Source: JACVRX01 sp963819885
GTDB taxonomy: Bacteria > Actinomycetota > Actinomycetes > Jiangellales > Jiangellaceae
DNA: 64,000 nt
Assembly (NCBI GenBank): GCA_963819885.1
Contig: CAWFXV010000027.1
Location: 62,001-126,000 of the forward strand
Reading direction: 5' to 3'
The notes under the pieces were generated by a model. That model had not been told where the DNA came from. It ran no database searches and saw only the letters and a program-made list of their open reading frames with translations. The position numbers and the translations under genes are program-made. Every line of letters starts with the position of its first letter. The stretch's first letter is position 1. Positions 43,820 through 53,060 of this stretch are shown piece by piece.

Positions 43820-43858
43820 GTTCAGACCCCTGTTCAACCTCGCGCTCTCCTTCCTCTG

Positions 43859-43948
43859 CGTGGCACGCCAGCCGTCCGACGTGGCACGTTGAACCGTCGC
43901 CACGGCGCCCGCTTTGACCTGGTTTGTGGAACGCCTGAACGTGCCACG
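43859..43948 (+). repeat. Palindromic repeat, copy A, upstream of the DUF559 gene
   Basis: A half arm (GTGGCACG from 43860) is followed about 20 bases later by a hairpin with arms CGTGGCACGTT (43880-43890) and AACGTGCCACG (43938-43948). Its centre contains GGCGCCCG and TTTGTGGAACG. Copy B at 45011-45100 has the same order, spacing, orientation and central words. The two copies lie on either side of the DUF559 gene. Confidence 0.75.
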
Positions 43949-44028
43949 CTTAGGCGGGGGTAGGCCGTGTGCCGACCTGTGGATGGCGCAGGCGGCCGCC
44001 CAAAGGAATCCGTCAAGCTCATCGAATC

Positions 44029-45006
44029 ATGGTCCAGCTCGGCATGATGTTCACCGCTGGCCAAGCCATTCGGGCTGGCAAGACCGAGGCTTGGATTCGT
44101 CATGCGATAAAACAAGAGCGATTGGTCCGAATTCGGCGCGGCCTCTTTTGCGATGCCGAGCTCTGGCGTCGCAGCGGGGAATCCGCCCTGACCCGCCATG
44201 TCTTGGAGGCGCGCGCCGCCTGGATCGCGCTCGGCCGTCGAGGCTGGGCCAGCCATTATTCAGCCGCATTGCTCAGCGGTTTGCCGGCGCCAAACGGCCA
44301 GCCGGCCCAGGTGACCATCTCGCAGGCGACTCGGCCTGAAGGGCGTCGGCATTACCTTCCTGGCGTCAGGCTGCGCACTGCATCGGTTGACCCACGCGAC
44401 ATCGGTTCCGAATTCAGCATGCCGGTTCTCCGGCCTGCCCGCACCGCCTTGGATGTCACTCGGCTGGACGGCTTCGCCGCGGGCCTTGTGCTGGCGGATG
44501 CATCCCTGGCCCGCGGCCTCGCACACGAGGCAGAGTTCCAACGGATCGCCGCCTGGATGACCGGATGGAGTGGATCGAGGGCCGTGCGCCAAGTCGCGCA
44601 AAGTGCCTCACGACTTCGTGAGTCGCCGTCGGAGTCACTTTCTTTCGCGCTCTTCGTCGAACGTCAGCTGCCTCTACCGGAGTGCAATCCGTGGATCGTT
44701 GGTCACGGGACTGGTGGTGTTCGATCCGACTTCCGCTGGAAAGCCCACCGCCTCGCCGGCGAGGTAGATGGCCGGGTCAAGTACACCGACCCGTATGGCG
44801 ACCCCGACCGGGTGCTTGCAGACGAAAAGGTTCGACAGCTGCGCATCGAGGAGGCTGGCTTCCTGGTCGTTCGATGGACCGGATCGGAAATTCTGCATTA
44901 TCCAGACCGCGTCATCGACCGCATTCTGCGTCAGTCCCGTGTGGCGAGCGAGATCTACGGTGTGCCGCCATTGCTGCCTGGGACGGCCGACCGATGGCGC
45001 CAGTGA
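44029..45006 (+). CDS. AbiEi antitoxin-like/DUF559 protein flanked by palindromes
   Basis: About 325 residues. The N-terminus (MFTAGQAIRAGKTEAWIRHAI and RIRRGLFCDAELW) is the AbiEi-type winged-helix seen in type IV antitoxins. The C-terminal 110 residues (VRSDFRWKAHRLAGEVDGRVKY, then VRQLRIEEAGFLVVRWTGSEI) resemble DUF559, a Vsr-like endonuclease fold with a conserved acidic residue in GEVDG. No AbiEii nucleotidyltransferase gene is next to it. Codon use has more A/T endings than neighbours. The ATG at 44029 has no good ribosome site; 44044 is possible. Related repeats flank it on both sides, which suggests insertion or mobility. Confidence 0.78.
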   Translation: MVQLGMMFTAGQAIRAGKTEAWIRHAIKQERLVRIRRGLFCDAELWRRSGESALTRHVLEARAAWIALGRRGWASHYSAALLSGLPAPNGQPAQVTISQATRPEGRRHYLPGVRLRTASVDPRDIGSEFSMPVLRPARTALDVTRLDGFAAGLVLADASLARGLAHEAEFQRIAAWMTGWSGSRAVRQVAQSASRLRESPSESLSFALFVERQLPLPECNPWIVGHGTGGVRSDFRWKAHRLAGEVDGRVKYTDPYGDPDRVLADEKVRQLRIEEAGFLVVRWTGSEILHYPDRVIDRILRQSRVASEIYGVPPLLPGTADRWRQ

Positions 45007-45010
45007 CCGC

Positions 45011-45100
45011 GCGGCACGGTGAACCGTCGCACATGGCACGGTGAACCGTTGCTATGGCGCCCGTTTCACGGCTTTTGTGGAACGGTTCACCGTGCCACGT
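45011..45100 (+). repeat. Palindromic repeat, copy B, downstream of the DUF559 gene
   Basis: A half arm GGCACGGTGAACCGT (45013-45027) is followed by a hairpin with arms TGGCACGGTGAACCGTT (45034-45050) and its exact 17-base complement (45081-45097) around a 30-base centre containing GGCGCCCG and TTTTGTGGAACG. It is a same-orientation relative of copy A. The dnaG leaderless promoter begins about 55 bases further on. Confidence 0.85.
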
Positions 45101-45154
45101 GTGATGGCGTGTGGATGAAAGCACCGGCGCGGATCCGTCCACGGCCGTGGCTCG

Positions 45155-45160
45155 TAGACT
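45155..45160 (+). promoter_or_regulatory. Probable leaderless -10 box of dnaG
   Basis: TAGACT is followed by exactly seven bases and the GTG at 45168. This supports that start over starts further upstream at 45111. A good -35 hexamer is not obvious. Confidence 0.55.
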
Positions 45161-45167
45161 CCACGGC

Positions 45168-47072
45168 GTGGCTGGGCGGATCCGCGACGAGGACATCGCG
45201 ACGATCCGCGAGAAGGCGAGGATCGAGGAGATCGTCGGCGAGTACGTGGCCCTGCGCAATGCGGGTGGCGGCTCGTTGAAAGGACTGTGCCCCTTCCACG
45301 ACGAGAAGACAGCGTCGTTCCATGTCACTCCGGCGCGAGGGATGTATTTCTGCTTCGGGTGTAACCAGGGCGGCGACGTCATCCGGTTCGTCGAGAAGGT
45401 CGAGCAGCTGTCGTTCACCGAGGCGCTCGAGCGGCTTGCGGTCAAGGTCGGCATGCAACTGCGCTACGAGGAAACCCGAGCCGGCACTGGACCACAGCCA
45501 CACCGGGAACAGCGGACCCGTTTGGTTGAGGCGCATCGCGAAGCCGCCGCCTTCTACGCCCAGCAGCTGGCCGAATCGGCGGAGGCGGTACCCGGCCGCC
45601 GGTTCCTGGATGAACGAGATTTCGACCGCGATGCCGCGGTCCGTTTCGGTGTCGGCTATGCGCCTCGCGCGGGCGAGGCGCTGTGGAAGCATCTGCGCCA
45701 GCGAGGATTCAGCGACGACGAGCTCGTGATCGCCGGACTGGTCGCATCGGGCCGGTCAGCGCCCTATGACCGGTTTCGCGGCCGGTTGGTGTGGCCGATC
45801 CGCGACCTGCTCGGAGATGTCGTGGGCTTCGGCGCGCGGCGCCTGTACGACGACGACCGGATCGAGGCGAAGTACCTCAACACGGCTGATACACCCGTCT
45901 ACAAGAAGAGCCATGTCCTCTACGGGGTCGACCTGGCGAAGAAGGAGATCGCCCGACGGTCGCAGGCGGTCGTCGTCGAGGGGTACACCGACGTCATGGC
46001 ATGCCACCTGGCCGGGGTGGAAACGGCCGTGGCAACGTGCGGGACGTCTTTCGGGGAGGACCACGCCCGGATACTGCGGCGACTGCTGCGAGACCAGGAC
46101 GAGTTCCGTGGCGAGGTCGTGTTCACCTTCGACGGCGACGAGGCGGGACAGCGCGCCGCGATGCGGGCCTTCGACGGCGACCAGCGCTTCGTCGGCCAGA
46201 CCTTCGTCGCCATCGAGCCCGGCGGCCTGGACCCGTGTGAGCTGAGGCAACAGTCCGGCGACGCGGCCGTGCGCGAGCTCGTGGCCCGGCGTCAGCCGCT
46301 GTTTCACTTCGCGATCAGAACCACCCTCGCCGAGTTCGACTTGGATACCGCGGAGGGCCGGACCCGGGCGTTGGATCGGGCCATCCCGCTTGTGGCCCGG
46401 ATCCGCGATCACGCACTGCGCGACGAGTACGCGCGCAAACTCGCGGGTTGGGTGGGTGCACCGGACGAGCTGGCCGTGGTGCGCCGAGTACGCGCATCGG
46501 CAGGTTCTGCGGGTGGGAGATCGAGGCCGAGCAGACCCGCCGAATCAGTCGCGCCGGGTCAACAAGCCTTGGGCGTTCCGGTTCATGGCGATATCGATCC
46601 CGAGACACTTGAGCTTGAGCGGGCTGTCCTGCGCGTCGCGGTCCAGCGGCCGGCGCTCGCGGGTCCGGTATTCGACGACCTAGAGCCCGAGGCCTTTCTC
46701 TCACCGGCCTACCGAGCAGTGCGCGAGACGATTCGCAAAGCTGGTGGCTGTGCGACCCAAGGCGGCGGTTCCACCTGGGTCGACTCGCTGACTACCGCGG
46801 CAGTGGACGAAGCTAGCCGGCTGCTCGTAGTGGAACTGGCGGTCGAGCGAATCCCGGAACGGACCGAGGACGCGTTGCCCCGGTACGTCGACTCGTTGGT
46901 GCTGCGCACGCACGAGGTGTGGGTCTCTCGCCGACTCGTGACTGTGAAAGCACGGCTTCAGCGAACCGATCCGTCGGAACAGACCGCCGCTTACAACCGG
47001 CTCTTCGCCGAGCTGATGACCTTGGAGAAGCACCGCCGGAACCTTCGGGAGCGGGGCCTGGGGACCTCGTGA
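45168..47072 (+). CDS. dnaG: DNA primase
   Basis: A 634-residue primase. The CHC2 zinc finger is formed by Cys41, His44, Cys62 and Cys65 (CPFHDEKTASF...CFGC). The Toprim domain has VVVEGYTDVMACHLAG and FTFDGDEAGQRAA. The C-terminal 160 residues are the helicase-binding region, with VDSLVLRTHEVWVSRRL. It makes RNA primers for replication. The GTG start is set by the leaderless -10 box and gives the standard N-terminus MAGRIRDEDIATIREKA. A sigma factor gene follows 80 bases downstream. Confidence 0.96.
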   Translation: MAGRIRDEDIATIREKARIEEIVGEYVALRNAGGGSLKGLCPFHDEKTASFHVTPARGMYFCFGCNQGGDVIRFVEKVEQLSFTEALERLAVKVGMQLRYEETRAGTGPQPHREQRTRLVEAHREAAAFYAQQLAESAEAVPGRRFLDERDFDRDAAVRFGVGYAPRAGEALWKHLRQRGFSDDELVIAGLVASGRSAPYDRFRGRLVWPIRDLLGDVVGFGARRLYDDDRIEAKYLNTADTPVYKKSHVLYGVDLAKKEIARRSQAVVVEGYTDVMACHLAGVETAVATCGTSFGEDHARILRRLLRDQDEFRGEVVFTFDGDEAGQRAAMRAFDGDQRFVGQTFVAIEPGGLDPCELRQQSGDAAVRELVARRQPLFHFAIRTTLAEFDLDTAEGRTRALDRAIPLVARIRDHALRDEYARKLAGWVGAPDELAVVRRVRASAGSAGGRSRPSRPAESVAPGQQALGVPVHGDIDPETLELERAVLRVAVQRPALAGPVFDDLEPEAFLSPAYRAVRETIRKAGGCATQGGGSTWVDSLTTAAVDEASRLLVVELAVERIPERTEDALPRYVDSLVLRTHEVWVSRRLVTVKARLQRTDPSEQTAAYNRLFAELMTLEKHRRNLRERGLGTS

Positions 47073-47154
47073 TTCGTGGCAGGCCAAAGAATTCTCGGTA
47101 ACAAATCCGCTCCGACGCGGCACACTGGACGGTAGTCCACTCGAGGTGGTGGCC

Positions 47155-48255
47155 GTGTCGGTCGGACCGCTGCAGAACCTGGCCACGGCGTCGGTGATCC
47201 CGGCGCAGCGTCGGCCGAACGATGCGCCCGTCGACGACTCTCTCCGGCTGACGAGCGTGGCTGACACCGCCGTCGACGAAGCGGCTGACGACGAGTCGAT
47301 CAAAATCGAGACGATCGTAGCCCGGGCCACCTGGACGGGCGCCGAACGCGCGCCCGATCTGGTCCGTCAGTATCTGCGCGAGATCGGCCGAGTTCCGCTG
47401 CTCACCGCCGCCGAGGAGGTCGAGCTGGCCCGGGCCATCGAAGCGGGTCTGTTCTCGCAAGACCGCCTCGACCGCAACGTTGATGTCGACGCCAGTCTTC
47501 GTGCCGAGCTACGGCAGCTGGTCTGGCAAGGCCGCGAAGCCAAGCGTCGGCTCATCGAGGCGAATCTGCGCCTGGTGGTCTCGGTCGCCAAACGCTATCT
47601 CGGGCGCGGTCTGCCCCTGCTCGACCTCGTGCAGGAGGGCAACGTCGGGCTCATCCGGGCCGTCGAGAAGTTCGACTACGTCAAGGGCTTCAAGTTCTCC
47701 ACCTACGCGACCTGGTGGATCAGGCAGGCGATCTCACGGGCGTTGGCCGACCAGAGCAGAACGATCCGGATGCCGGTCCATGTCGTCGAGAGCATGAACA
47801 AAGTGCTACGCGTCCAGCGTCGCCTTCTGCAGGAGCTCGGCCACGAGCCGACCCCGCGTGAGCTCGCTGTCGAGACCGGCCTGGAGATCGCTCGCGTCGT
47901 CGACCTGTTGTCCTTTGCCTACGAACCGGTCAGCCTGCACACGCCGGTCGGCGAGGCGACCGAGAACGAGCTCGGAGATCTGATCGAGGACGCCGATACG
48001 GAAACCCCAGCGGACTTCGTTGCCCAGCTCATGCTCAAGGACCACCTCGACACCGTGCTCGGCTCCCTTGGTGAGCGGGAGCAGGCCGTCGTCCGGCTGC
48101 GGTACGGACTCGACGACGGTGAGGCGCGGACGCTGGAGGAGGTCGGGCGCCACTTCGGCGTCACCCGCGAGCGGGTGCGTCAGATCGAGGCCAAGACGCT
48201 GTCCAAGCTCCGCCGAGGTCGCTTCGCAGCCGCATTGCGCGAGTACCTTCGTTGA
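47155..48255 (+). CDS. RNA polymerase sigma-70 factor, group 1/2 (HrdB/SigB-like)
   Basis: About 366 residues. Region 1.2 (DLVRQYLREIGRVPLLTAAEE), region 2 (EANLRLVVSVAKRYLGRGLP; YATWWIRQAISRALADQSR), region 3 and region 4.2 (TLEEVGRHFGVTRERVRQIE) are all intact. It lacks the long acidic N-terminus of the largest principal sigma factors, so it may be a second primary-like factor (SigB/HrdD type) rather than the main one. GAGG is eight bases before the GTG at 47155; GTGs at 47146 and 47149 are alternatives. Confidence 0.9.
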   Translation: MSVGPLQNLATASVIPAQRRPNDAPVDDSLRLTSVADTAVDEAADDESIKIETIVARATWTGAERAPDLVRQYLREIGRVPLLTAAEEVELARAIEAGLFSQDRLDRNVDVDASLRAELRQLVWQGREAKRRLIEANLRLVVSVAKRYLGRGLPLLDLVQEGNVGLIRAVEKFDYVKGFKFSTYATWWIRQAISRALADQSRTIRMPVHVVESMNKVLRVQRRLLQELGHEPTPRELAVETGLEIARVVDLLSFAYEPVSLHTPVGEATENELGDLIEDADTETPADFVAQLMLKDHLDTVLGSLGEREQAVVRLRYGLDDGEARTLEEVGRHFGVTRERVRQIEAKTLSKLRRGRFAAALREYLR

Positions 48256-48314
48256 CCGATCGATAGTGGGCTGATGGAATCGACGCCTTACCGGAGCCGC
48301 CGTTGGAGGATGGA

Positions 48315-48836
48315 ATGCCGAGGTTGCGGCGCACCGGCGCAGGGGTGGCGCTGATCGTCGCCGTGCTCGCCGGCTGCGGTGATGGCGATGACGATCCGGA
48401 TGCCGCGGCCTCCGCGCCGGGTGCCGAAACCAGCGCACCCACGGCCGTGCCGTCGGAGGACGCGTCCACTGAGACACCGGGCGCCGACGAGTTCTGCGCC
48501 GAGGCCGAAGCGATCAAGGATCAAATGGCCGGTCTCGAAAGCCTGCCCGATGTGGACGATCCAGCGGCGGCAGCGGACACCATCGGGGAGTCGCTGGAGG
48601 GCTTCCGGTCCGTTGACCCGCCCGCCGAGCTTGCCGATGACTGGGCCATTGTGACCGAGGGGTTCGAAGGCGTGGTAACCGCTCTGCGAGGCCTTGACCT
48701 CAATGATCCGGAGGCGCTTGCCGAGCAGCTCGAGGACCTGGCCGACCAGATGGAGCAACAGTCGGCCGAACTCGAGAGCGCCGCGACGCATATTGATCAA
48801 TACATGAGGGACGAATGCGGATTCACCTTCGACTAG
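48315..48836 (+). CDS. Putative lipoprotein with helical domain
   Basis: About 173 residues. A signal peptide (RTGAGVALIVAVLAGC) ends in a lipobox cysteine, followed by an Asp-rich and Ala/Pro/Thr-rich linker. The mature part is acidic and helical (EFCAEAEAIKDQMAGL; LAEQLEDLADQMEQQSAEL), with two cysteines, one at each end. GGAGG lies about five bases before the ATG. I recognise no family with certainty. Confidence 0.7.
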   Translation: MPRLRRTGAGVALIVAVLAGCGDGDDDPDAAASAPGAETSAPTAVPSEDASTETPGADEFCAEAEAIKDQMAGLESLPDVDDPAAAADTIGESLEGFRSVDPPAELADDWAIVTEGFEGVVTALRGLDLNDPEALAEQLEDLADQMEQQSAELESAATHIDQYMRDECGFTFD

Positions 48837-48839
48837 CGT
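48834..48839 (+). promoter_or_regulatory. Possible leaderless -10 box
   Basis: TAGCGT overlaps the end of the lipoprotein gene (its first bases are the stop codon) and is followed after six bases by the GTG at 48846. It may be a real -10 box or a chance effect of the stop codon. Confidence 0.35.
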
Positions 48840-48845
48840 TCCGGC

Positions 48846-49343
48846 GTGGCGGTGTTTCCTCGGCGACGGACCCGGCTGGAAGGCGTTGCGCTCGAGCCAG
48901 GTGAGCGGATCCTGGCGTCCGCGTCCGGGGATGCCGGAACCGTGGTGGCAACGGACAAGCGGCTGCTCGTGCCCGGATCCGATGGCTACCACGGAATCGG
49001 TTGGGAATCCGTCGATCGTGCGACCTGGAACGGCGACGACCAGCTGCTGACGGTCACTCAGTCAGCGCCGCTCGAGTCCAATCCACGGCAGCACCGGCTG
49101 CGGGTCGAGGACGCAGGTCAGCTGCTCGACGTGGTCCGAGAGCAGGTGACTGCCAGCGTGGTGATCAGCAGATACGTCCCGATCGAAGGGAGCCACGGGG
49201 TGCGGATCACCGGCCGGCGGCAGCCCGGACGCGCCGAGCTGATGTGGGTGGTCGCCGTCGATCGTGGGCTGTCGATCGATGCTCCCTCCGTGCGCGCTCA
49301 GATCGAGGCGGTGGTGGCCCGGGTTCGGGCGGAGGTGGAGTAA
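48846..49343 (+). CDS. Conserved hypothetical protein
   Basis: A 165-residue soluble protein. The first 100 residues (GERILASASGDAGTVVATDKRLLV; YHGIGWESVDRATWNGD) look like a PH-like beta domain of the kind often seen in small actinobacterial proteins. The last 30 residues are helical (IEAVVARVRAEVE). No catalytic motif is visible. It is followed by tRNA-Asn. Confidence 0.65.
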   Translation: MAVFPRRRTRLEGVALEPGERILASASGDAGTVVATDKRLLVPGSDGYHGIGWESVDRATWNGDDQLLTVTQSAPLESNPRQHRLRVEDAGQLLDVVREQVTASVVISRYVPIEGSHGVRITGRRQPGRAELMWVVAVDRGLSIDAPSVRAQIEAVVARVRAEVE

Positions 49344-49433
49344 TCGGTCGCTCAGCGGCGCTCAGCGGCGTTTTCGAACCTGCGATCGGGGCGCTGATAT
49401 CCTCACCTGGACGGTCGGCCCGCATGCCGACGA

Positions 49434-49506
49434 TCCCGCGTAGCTCAATTGGCAGAGCGTCCGGCTGTTAACCGGCAGGTTGTTGGTTCGAGTCCAACCG
49501 CGGGAG
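49434..49506 (+). tRNA. tRNA-Asn (GTT)
   Basis: A 73-base cloverleaf. The acceptor arms TCCCGCG and CGCGGGA pair fully and G is the discriminator base; TAGCTCAATTGGCAGAGC is the D arm, the anticodon loop reads CTGTTAA (anticodon GTT), and GGTTCGAGTCC is the T loop region. CCA is not encoded (the next bases are CAC). Confidence 0.96.
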
Positions 49507-49517
49507 CACACCGTTGA

Positions 49518-49718
49518 TCAGTCGGGAAGCTGGCGCATCTCCACGACGCTGACCCCGAGATCGTCGAATCGCGCCAGCAACCCGCGTAGGTGCGACGCGT
49601 CGCGGACCGGCCCGTACATTGCGGTTCCTCCCGCCGGTGCGGCGACGGCGTCGAGCTCGGGGAACGCCGCGTTCACGATGTCGGAGACCTGCCCCGCGAT
49701 CAGGAACTCGTATCGCAC
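49518..49718 (-). CDS. Small hypothetical protein next to a LuxR regulator
   Basis: A 66-residue protein starting MRYEFLIAGQVSDIVNAAFPE and ending FDDLGVSVVEMRQLPD. The beta-alpha-beta outline and length suggest a small ferredoxin-like or ACT-like fold. The GTG has GGAGG seven bases upstream. It is divergent from the first LAL regulator, and the dyad at 49780-49802 lies between them. Function unknown. Confidence 0.7.
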   Translation of the reverse strand: MRYEFLIAGQVSDIVNAAFPELDAVAAPAGGTAMYGPVRDASHLRGLLARFDDLGVSVVEMRQLPD

Positions 49719-49779
49719 TGGGCCACCTCCTGACAGGACTGTGCCGATACTTTGACGATCCCGTCGGCAGCTTGTGGAT

Positions 49780-49802
49780 ACCTCACCCGAGTGGGGTGAG
49801 GT
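49780..49802. promoter_or_regulatory. Dyad site 1: ACCTCACCC-N5-GGGTGAGGT
   Basis: A perfect 9-N5-9 inverted repeat, 67 bases before the first LAL regulator and about 60 bases before the divergent small gene. Site 2 has identical nine-base arms. Likely an operator for both directions. Confidence 0.7.
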
Positions 49803-49868
49803 CGGCAGTTCGTACACGGTCGCATCGCGGTGGTGGTGGTCGATGATCGTTGGAGATAGCGTGAATTC

Positions 49869-52536
49869 ATGGTCACCGCCTCGGCGGAGGGGGAACGAGC
49901 CTCAGTCCTGACGCCAAAACTGCGCGTTCCGCTTTTGCCCGAAAGTGCGGTTCAGCGCAGCCGATTGCTCACCACGATGGCTGTGGACGAGGCGAATGGT
50001 GTCCGCGTGACTATCGCCTCGGCTCCTGCTGGGTCGGGAAAGACGCTCCTGCTCGCGGAGCGATCTGCCGTGCTGCGCGCCGCTGGACAAGCCACTGCCT
50101 GGGTGTCTCTCGCGGAGGAGGACAACGACCCTTTCGTTCTGTGGTCGAGCATCCTGGCCGCCTTGACGCGTGCGGTCGGTGCGGCGGATCCACCGACCGG
50201 ACTCGCGCTTGGTGCGCTCGGCCCGCCGGTCCGGCGAATGGAGCCGGGCTTCCTGACGGCATTCCTCGAGATCATGCACACCTGCCAGGTTCCCGTGTGG
50301 CTGGTTCTCGACGACGCGCACGAGCTCGTCGGTCGGGAGGCCCTGGACAGCCTGCGCACGATCGTGCGCGGCCTACCGGCCGCATTGCGGTTGATGCTGG
50401 GATGCCGGCACGACCTCTCGCTGCCGCTGGGCCGGCTGGCGGTCGCCGGCCAGGTCCGGGACATTCGCTTCGCCGAGATCGCTTTTGACCGGGCCGAAGT
50501 CGACCAGCTGCTGGTCAGCCATGACATCGACCTGCATGATGACGACGTCGAGACCCTGCTTGCTCGGACCGAGGGCTGGGCAGCCGGGCTTCGGCTCGCG
50601 ACATTGTCGATGATCCGCCATGACGATGCCGCCAAGTTCGTGGCAGGTTTTGCAGGCGACAGCCGTCCGGTCGCGGACTATCTCGTCTCGGAGATCCTGT
50701 CGCACCAGGCAACCGGCGTACTGGAGTTCCTGCTTGCCACCGCGGGCCCGGACCGGCTCAGTGTCGACTTGGCCCGACGGTTGTCCGGGCGGGACGACGC
50801 GGGCATCGTGCTCGACCGCCTCGAGCGCGCCAATGCGTTGGTCATGCGACTCGGCGAGGGCTCGACGTGGTACCGCTATCACGCTCTGCTTCGGTCGTAT
50901 CTCCGCGCGGAGCTCGACCGCAGGGACGTGGTTGCGCAACGCCGGCTGAATCTCACGGCAGCTGACTGGTTCATCGAGCACGACTTGCCGCGCTCTGCCT
51001 TGGACCATGCAGCCGCGGCGGCGGACTGGGACCGAGTCGCGCAGATCGTCGACCGATTTGGACTCCGACTCCTGCTGTCGGGGGAATCGGGAGCTCTCGC
51101 TCGAGTACTCACGTTGTTGCCGGCCGATGTCGCGGCTCGACCCGTCGTCGCGCTGACGGCTGCCCTCACGGCACTCGAGGCGGGGGACCTGCCGACCGCG
51201 ACCCGTCAGCTCGACCGGATCGGCCGGGAATCGCCTCGGCATCGCGACCCTCGCCTGCAGGTGCTCCATGCAACGGCGTTGCTCTATGAGACTCGCCTAC
51301 GGGGAGACCGCGAGGCCCCACTCGCGACGTTGATCGAGTCTGCCAGCAGCCATGCCGTGCCGGACCCGGATCTGGAGTTGCTGAGCCTGGCCAACAGGGG
51401 TATCGCGCGGCTGTGGCTTGGTGAATACTCCGAGGCCGAGGCCGACCTGAGCGCGGCCTTGCGGCTCGCGCGCCGCGACTCGCGAGACTTCTTGGCCCTG
51501 GACTGCCTGTCCCACCTGTCCGCGACGGCGGCGGCGCAGAACGACTTCGTGGCCATGGCGGACCGGGCCCGGGAAGCCATCGCGTTCGCCAAGGAGCGCG
51601 GCTGGGCCTCGTCGGTCCGGATGGCCAGTGCCTACCTGGTGGCCGCCTGGGCGGCGTGGCAGATGCTCGACGGGAGTGCCGCCACCCGTTACGCGACGCT
51701 GGCGGCCGCCGTCATCGAAACCGATGTGGAGCCGGAGGTCGATACGGCGGCGCGATGCCTCGGTGCGTTCGTGGACTTCGAGCGGGGAGTCGACCGCCGC
51801 GGAGCGCTACAACGGCTACGCCGGGATTGGCTCCGTCTGGATGGCAAGCGGCTGACCCCCGCTCTGATCGGTTTCCTCTGTGGCACCGAGCAGCAGCTGG
51901 CCCTGACGATCGGGGAGACCGGCTGGGCCGCCGACGTGGCGGCTCGAGCTGAGCGTTATCTCGGCGACGTCGGCGACACGCAGGGTCCTGCGGGCGATCA
52001 TGGCGGCACACCACGGCCGGAATGCCGCAGCGCGCAAGGCGTTGGCCCCGGTTTTGACCGGGGAGAAGCCTTGCCTCGTGGTGACGTCGGAAATTGCCGC
52101 GTGGTTGATGGCAGCCCACTACGCCGACCGAGCTGGGGAGGCGAGTCGCGCCCACGATGCGTTGATCTCCGCGCTGGATCTCGCGGCGCCACGGCGGGCG
52201 ATGCGCAACCTGGTACATGCTCCGATCCCGGTTCGTGGCCTGTTGATACGCAACGCCGGCAGGTTCGGTGCCCACGAAGGTTTCGTCGCCGAAGTGCTGT
52301 CGGCCGGCGCCGCAACCGGGCCGGCACCCCATTTGGCGCCCGTCGAGGCGCTGACGAGCCGCGAGCTAGCTGTCTTACGCGACCTGCCGTCCTTACTGTC
52401 GGTGGAACAGATGGCCGAAGCGCACGTCGTCAGTGCCAACACGGTCAAGACCCATCTCAAGGCGATCTACCGAAAGTTGGGCGTCGGCAGCCGGCGGGAA
52501 GCAGTCGATCGGGCCCGTGAGCTCGGACTGCTCTAA
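49869..52536 (+). pseudogene. LuxR-family ATP-dependent (LAL/MalT-like) regulator, frameshifted
   Basis: Together about 889 residues: AAA/STAND ATPase with Walker A (SAPAGSGKT, residues 51-59), Walker B (VWLVLDDAHEL), a helical repeat region and a C-terminal LuxR HTH (ALTSRELAVLRDLPS; VSANTVKTHLKAIYRKLGV). The reading frame changes once, near 51965-51995: upstream sequence ends in frame with RAERYLGDVGDT and the natural continuation RRVLRAIMAAHHGRNAA is in the next frame. The total of 2668 bases is one more than a multiple of three. Without repair the first frame runs on to 52520 as unrelated sequence and lacks the HTH. It may be a true disruption or a sequencing error. Confidence 0.85.
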
Positions 52537-52544
52537 CGGGATCA

Positions 52545-52567
52545 ACCTCACCCGGCACGGGTGAGGT
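52545..52567. promoter_or_regulatory. Dyad site 2: ACCTCACCC-N5-GGGTGAGGT
   Basis: Identical arms and spacing to site 1, with a different centre. It starts nine bases after the LAL regulator stop and is 69 bases before the DUF7144 gene, at the same distance as site 1 from its gene. Confidence 0.7.
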
Positions 52568-52636
52568 AGGCGGCCTGTCAGCCCGGCATTCTCGTGTCGC
52601 GACCCGAGATGCGGGTCGACACAATCGGGAGGGTCG

Positions 52637-53047
52637 ATGAGTACGCCGGAATCGACGAGGGTTACCGGGTGGGTCGGCTGGATCTGGTTCGCCGGGCTCC
52701 TGCTGATCATGCTCGGCGCGTTCAACATCATCCAGGGTTTCGCTGCAGTCTTCACCGATGACGTGTTCGTGGCGACTGAAGGCGGCGGTGTCATCCTCGA
52801 CGTCACCGGGTGGGGCTGGACACACATCATCATCGGCCTGCTGGCGCTGCTCGCCGGCTACGGCCTGTTCTCCGGTGCCACGTGGGCCCGTATCTTCGCG
52901 GTCATCGTGGTCATGATCAATGCGATTGCGCAGCTCGCGTCGCTGAACTTCCACCCGGTGTGGAGCGTCATCGTGATCACGCTGGACGTGCTGGTCATCT
53001 GGGCGGTGATCGTCCACGGCAGCGAACTTCGCGAGACCCAGTTCTGA
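52637..53047 (+). CDS. DUF7144 family membrane protein
   Basis: A 136-residue protein with four membrane helices: WVGWIWFAGLLLIMLGAFNII, HIIIGLLALLAGYGLF, ARIFAVIVVMINAIAQLA and IVITLDVLVIWAVIV. The layout and the G-W-G-W-T-H motif between helices 1 and 2 match DUF7144, frequent in actinobacterial stress clusters. GGGAGG precedes the ATG. It is followed 13 bases later by the sulfatase-activating enzyme gene and may share its transcript. Confidence 0.85.
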   Translation: MSTPESTRVTGWVGWIWFAGLLLIMLGAFNIIQGFAAVFTDDVFVATEGGGVILDVTGWGWTHIIIGLLALLAGYGLFSGATWARIFAVIVVMINAIAQLASLNFHPVWSVIVITLDVLVIWAVIVHGSELRETQF

Positions 53048-53060
53048 TTGAGTAGAGGGC

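Noticed and set aside
44029..45006. Complete AbiE type IV toxin-antitoxin system
   Set aside because: Only the AbiEi-like part is present; no AbiEii nucleotidyltransferase gene lies on either side.
51990..52520. Continuation of the first LAL regulator in its original frame to 52520
   Set aside because: After about 51990 it becomes Arg/Pro/Gly-rich sequence without family likeness, while the next frame holds the LuxR HTH. I treat this as a frameshift.
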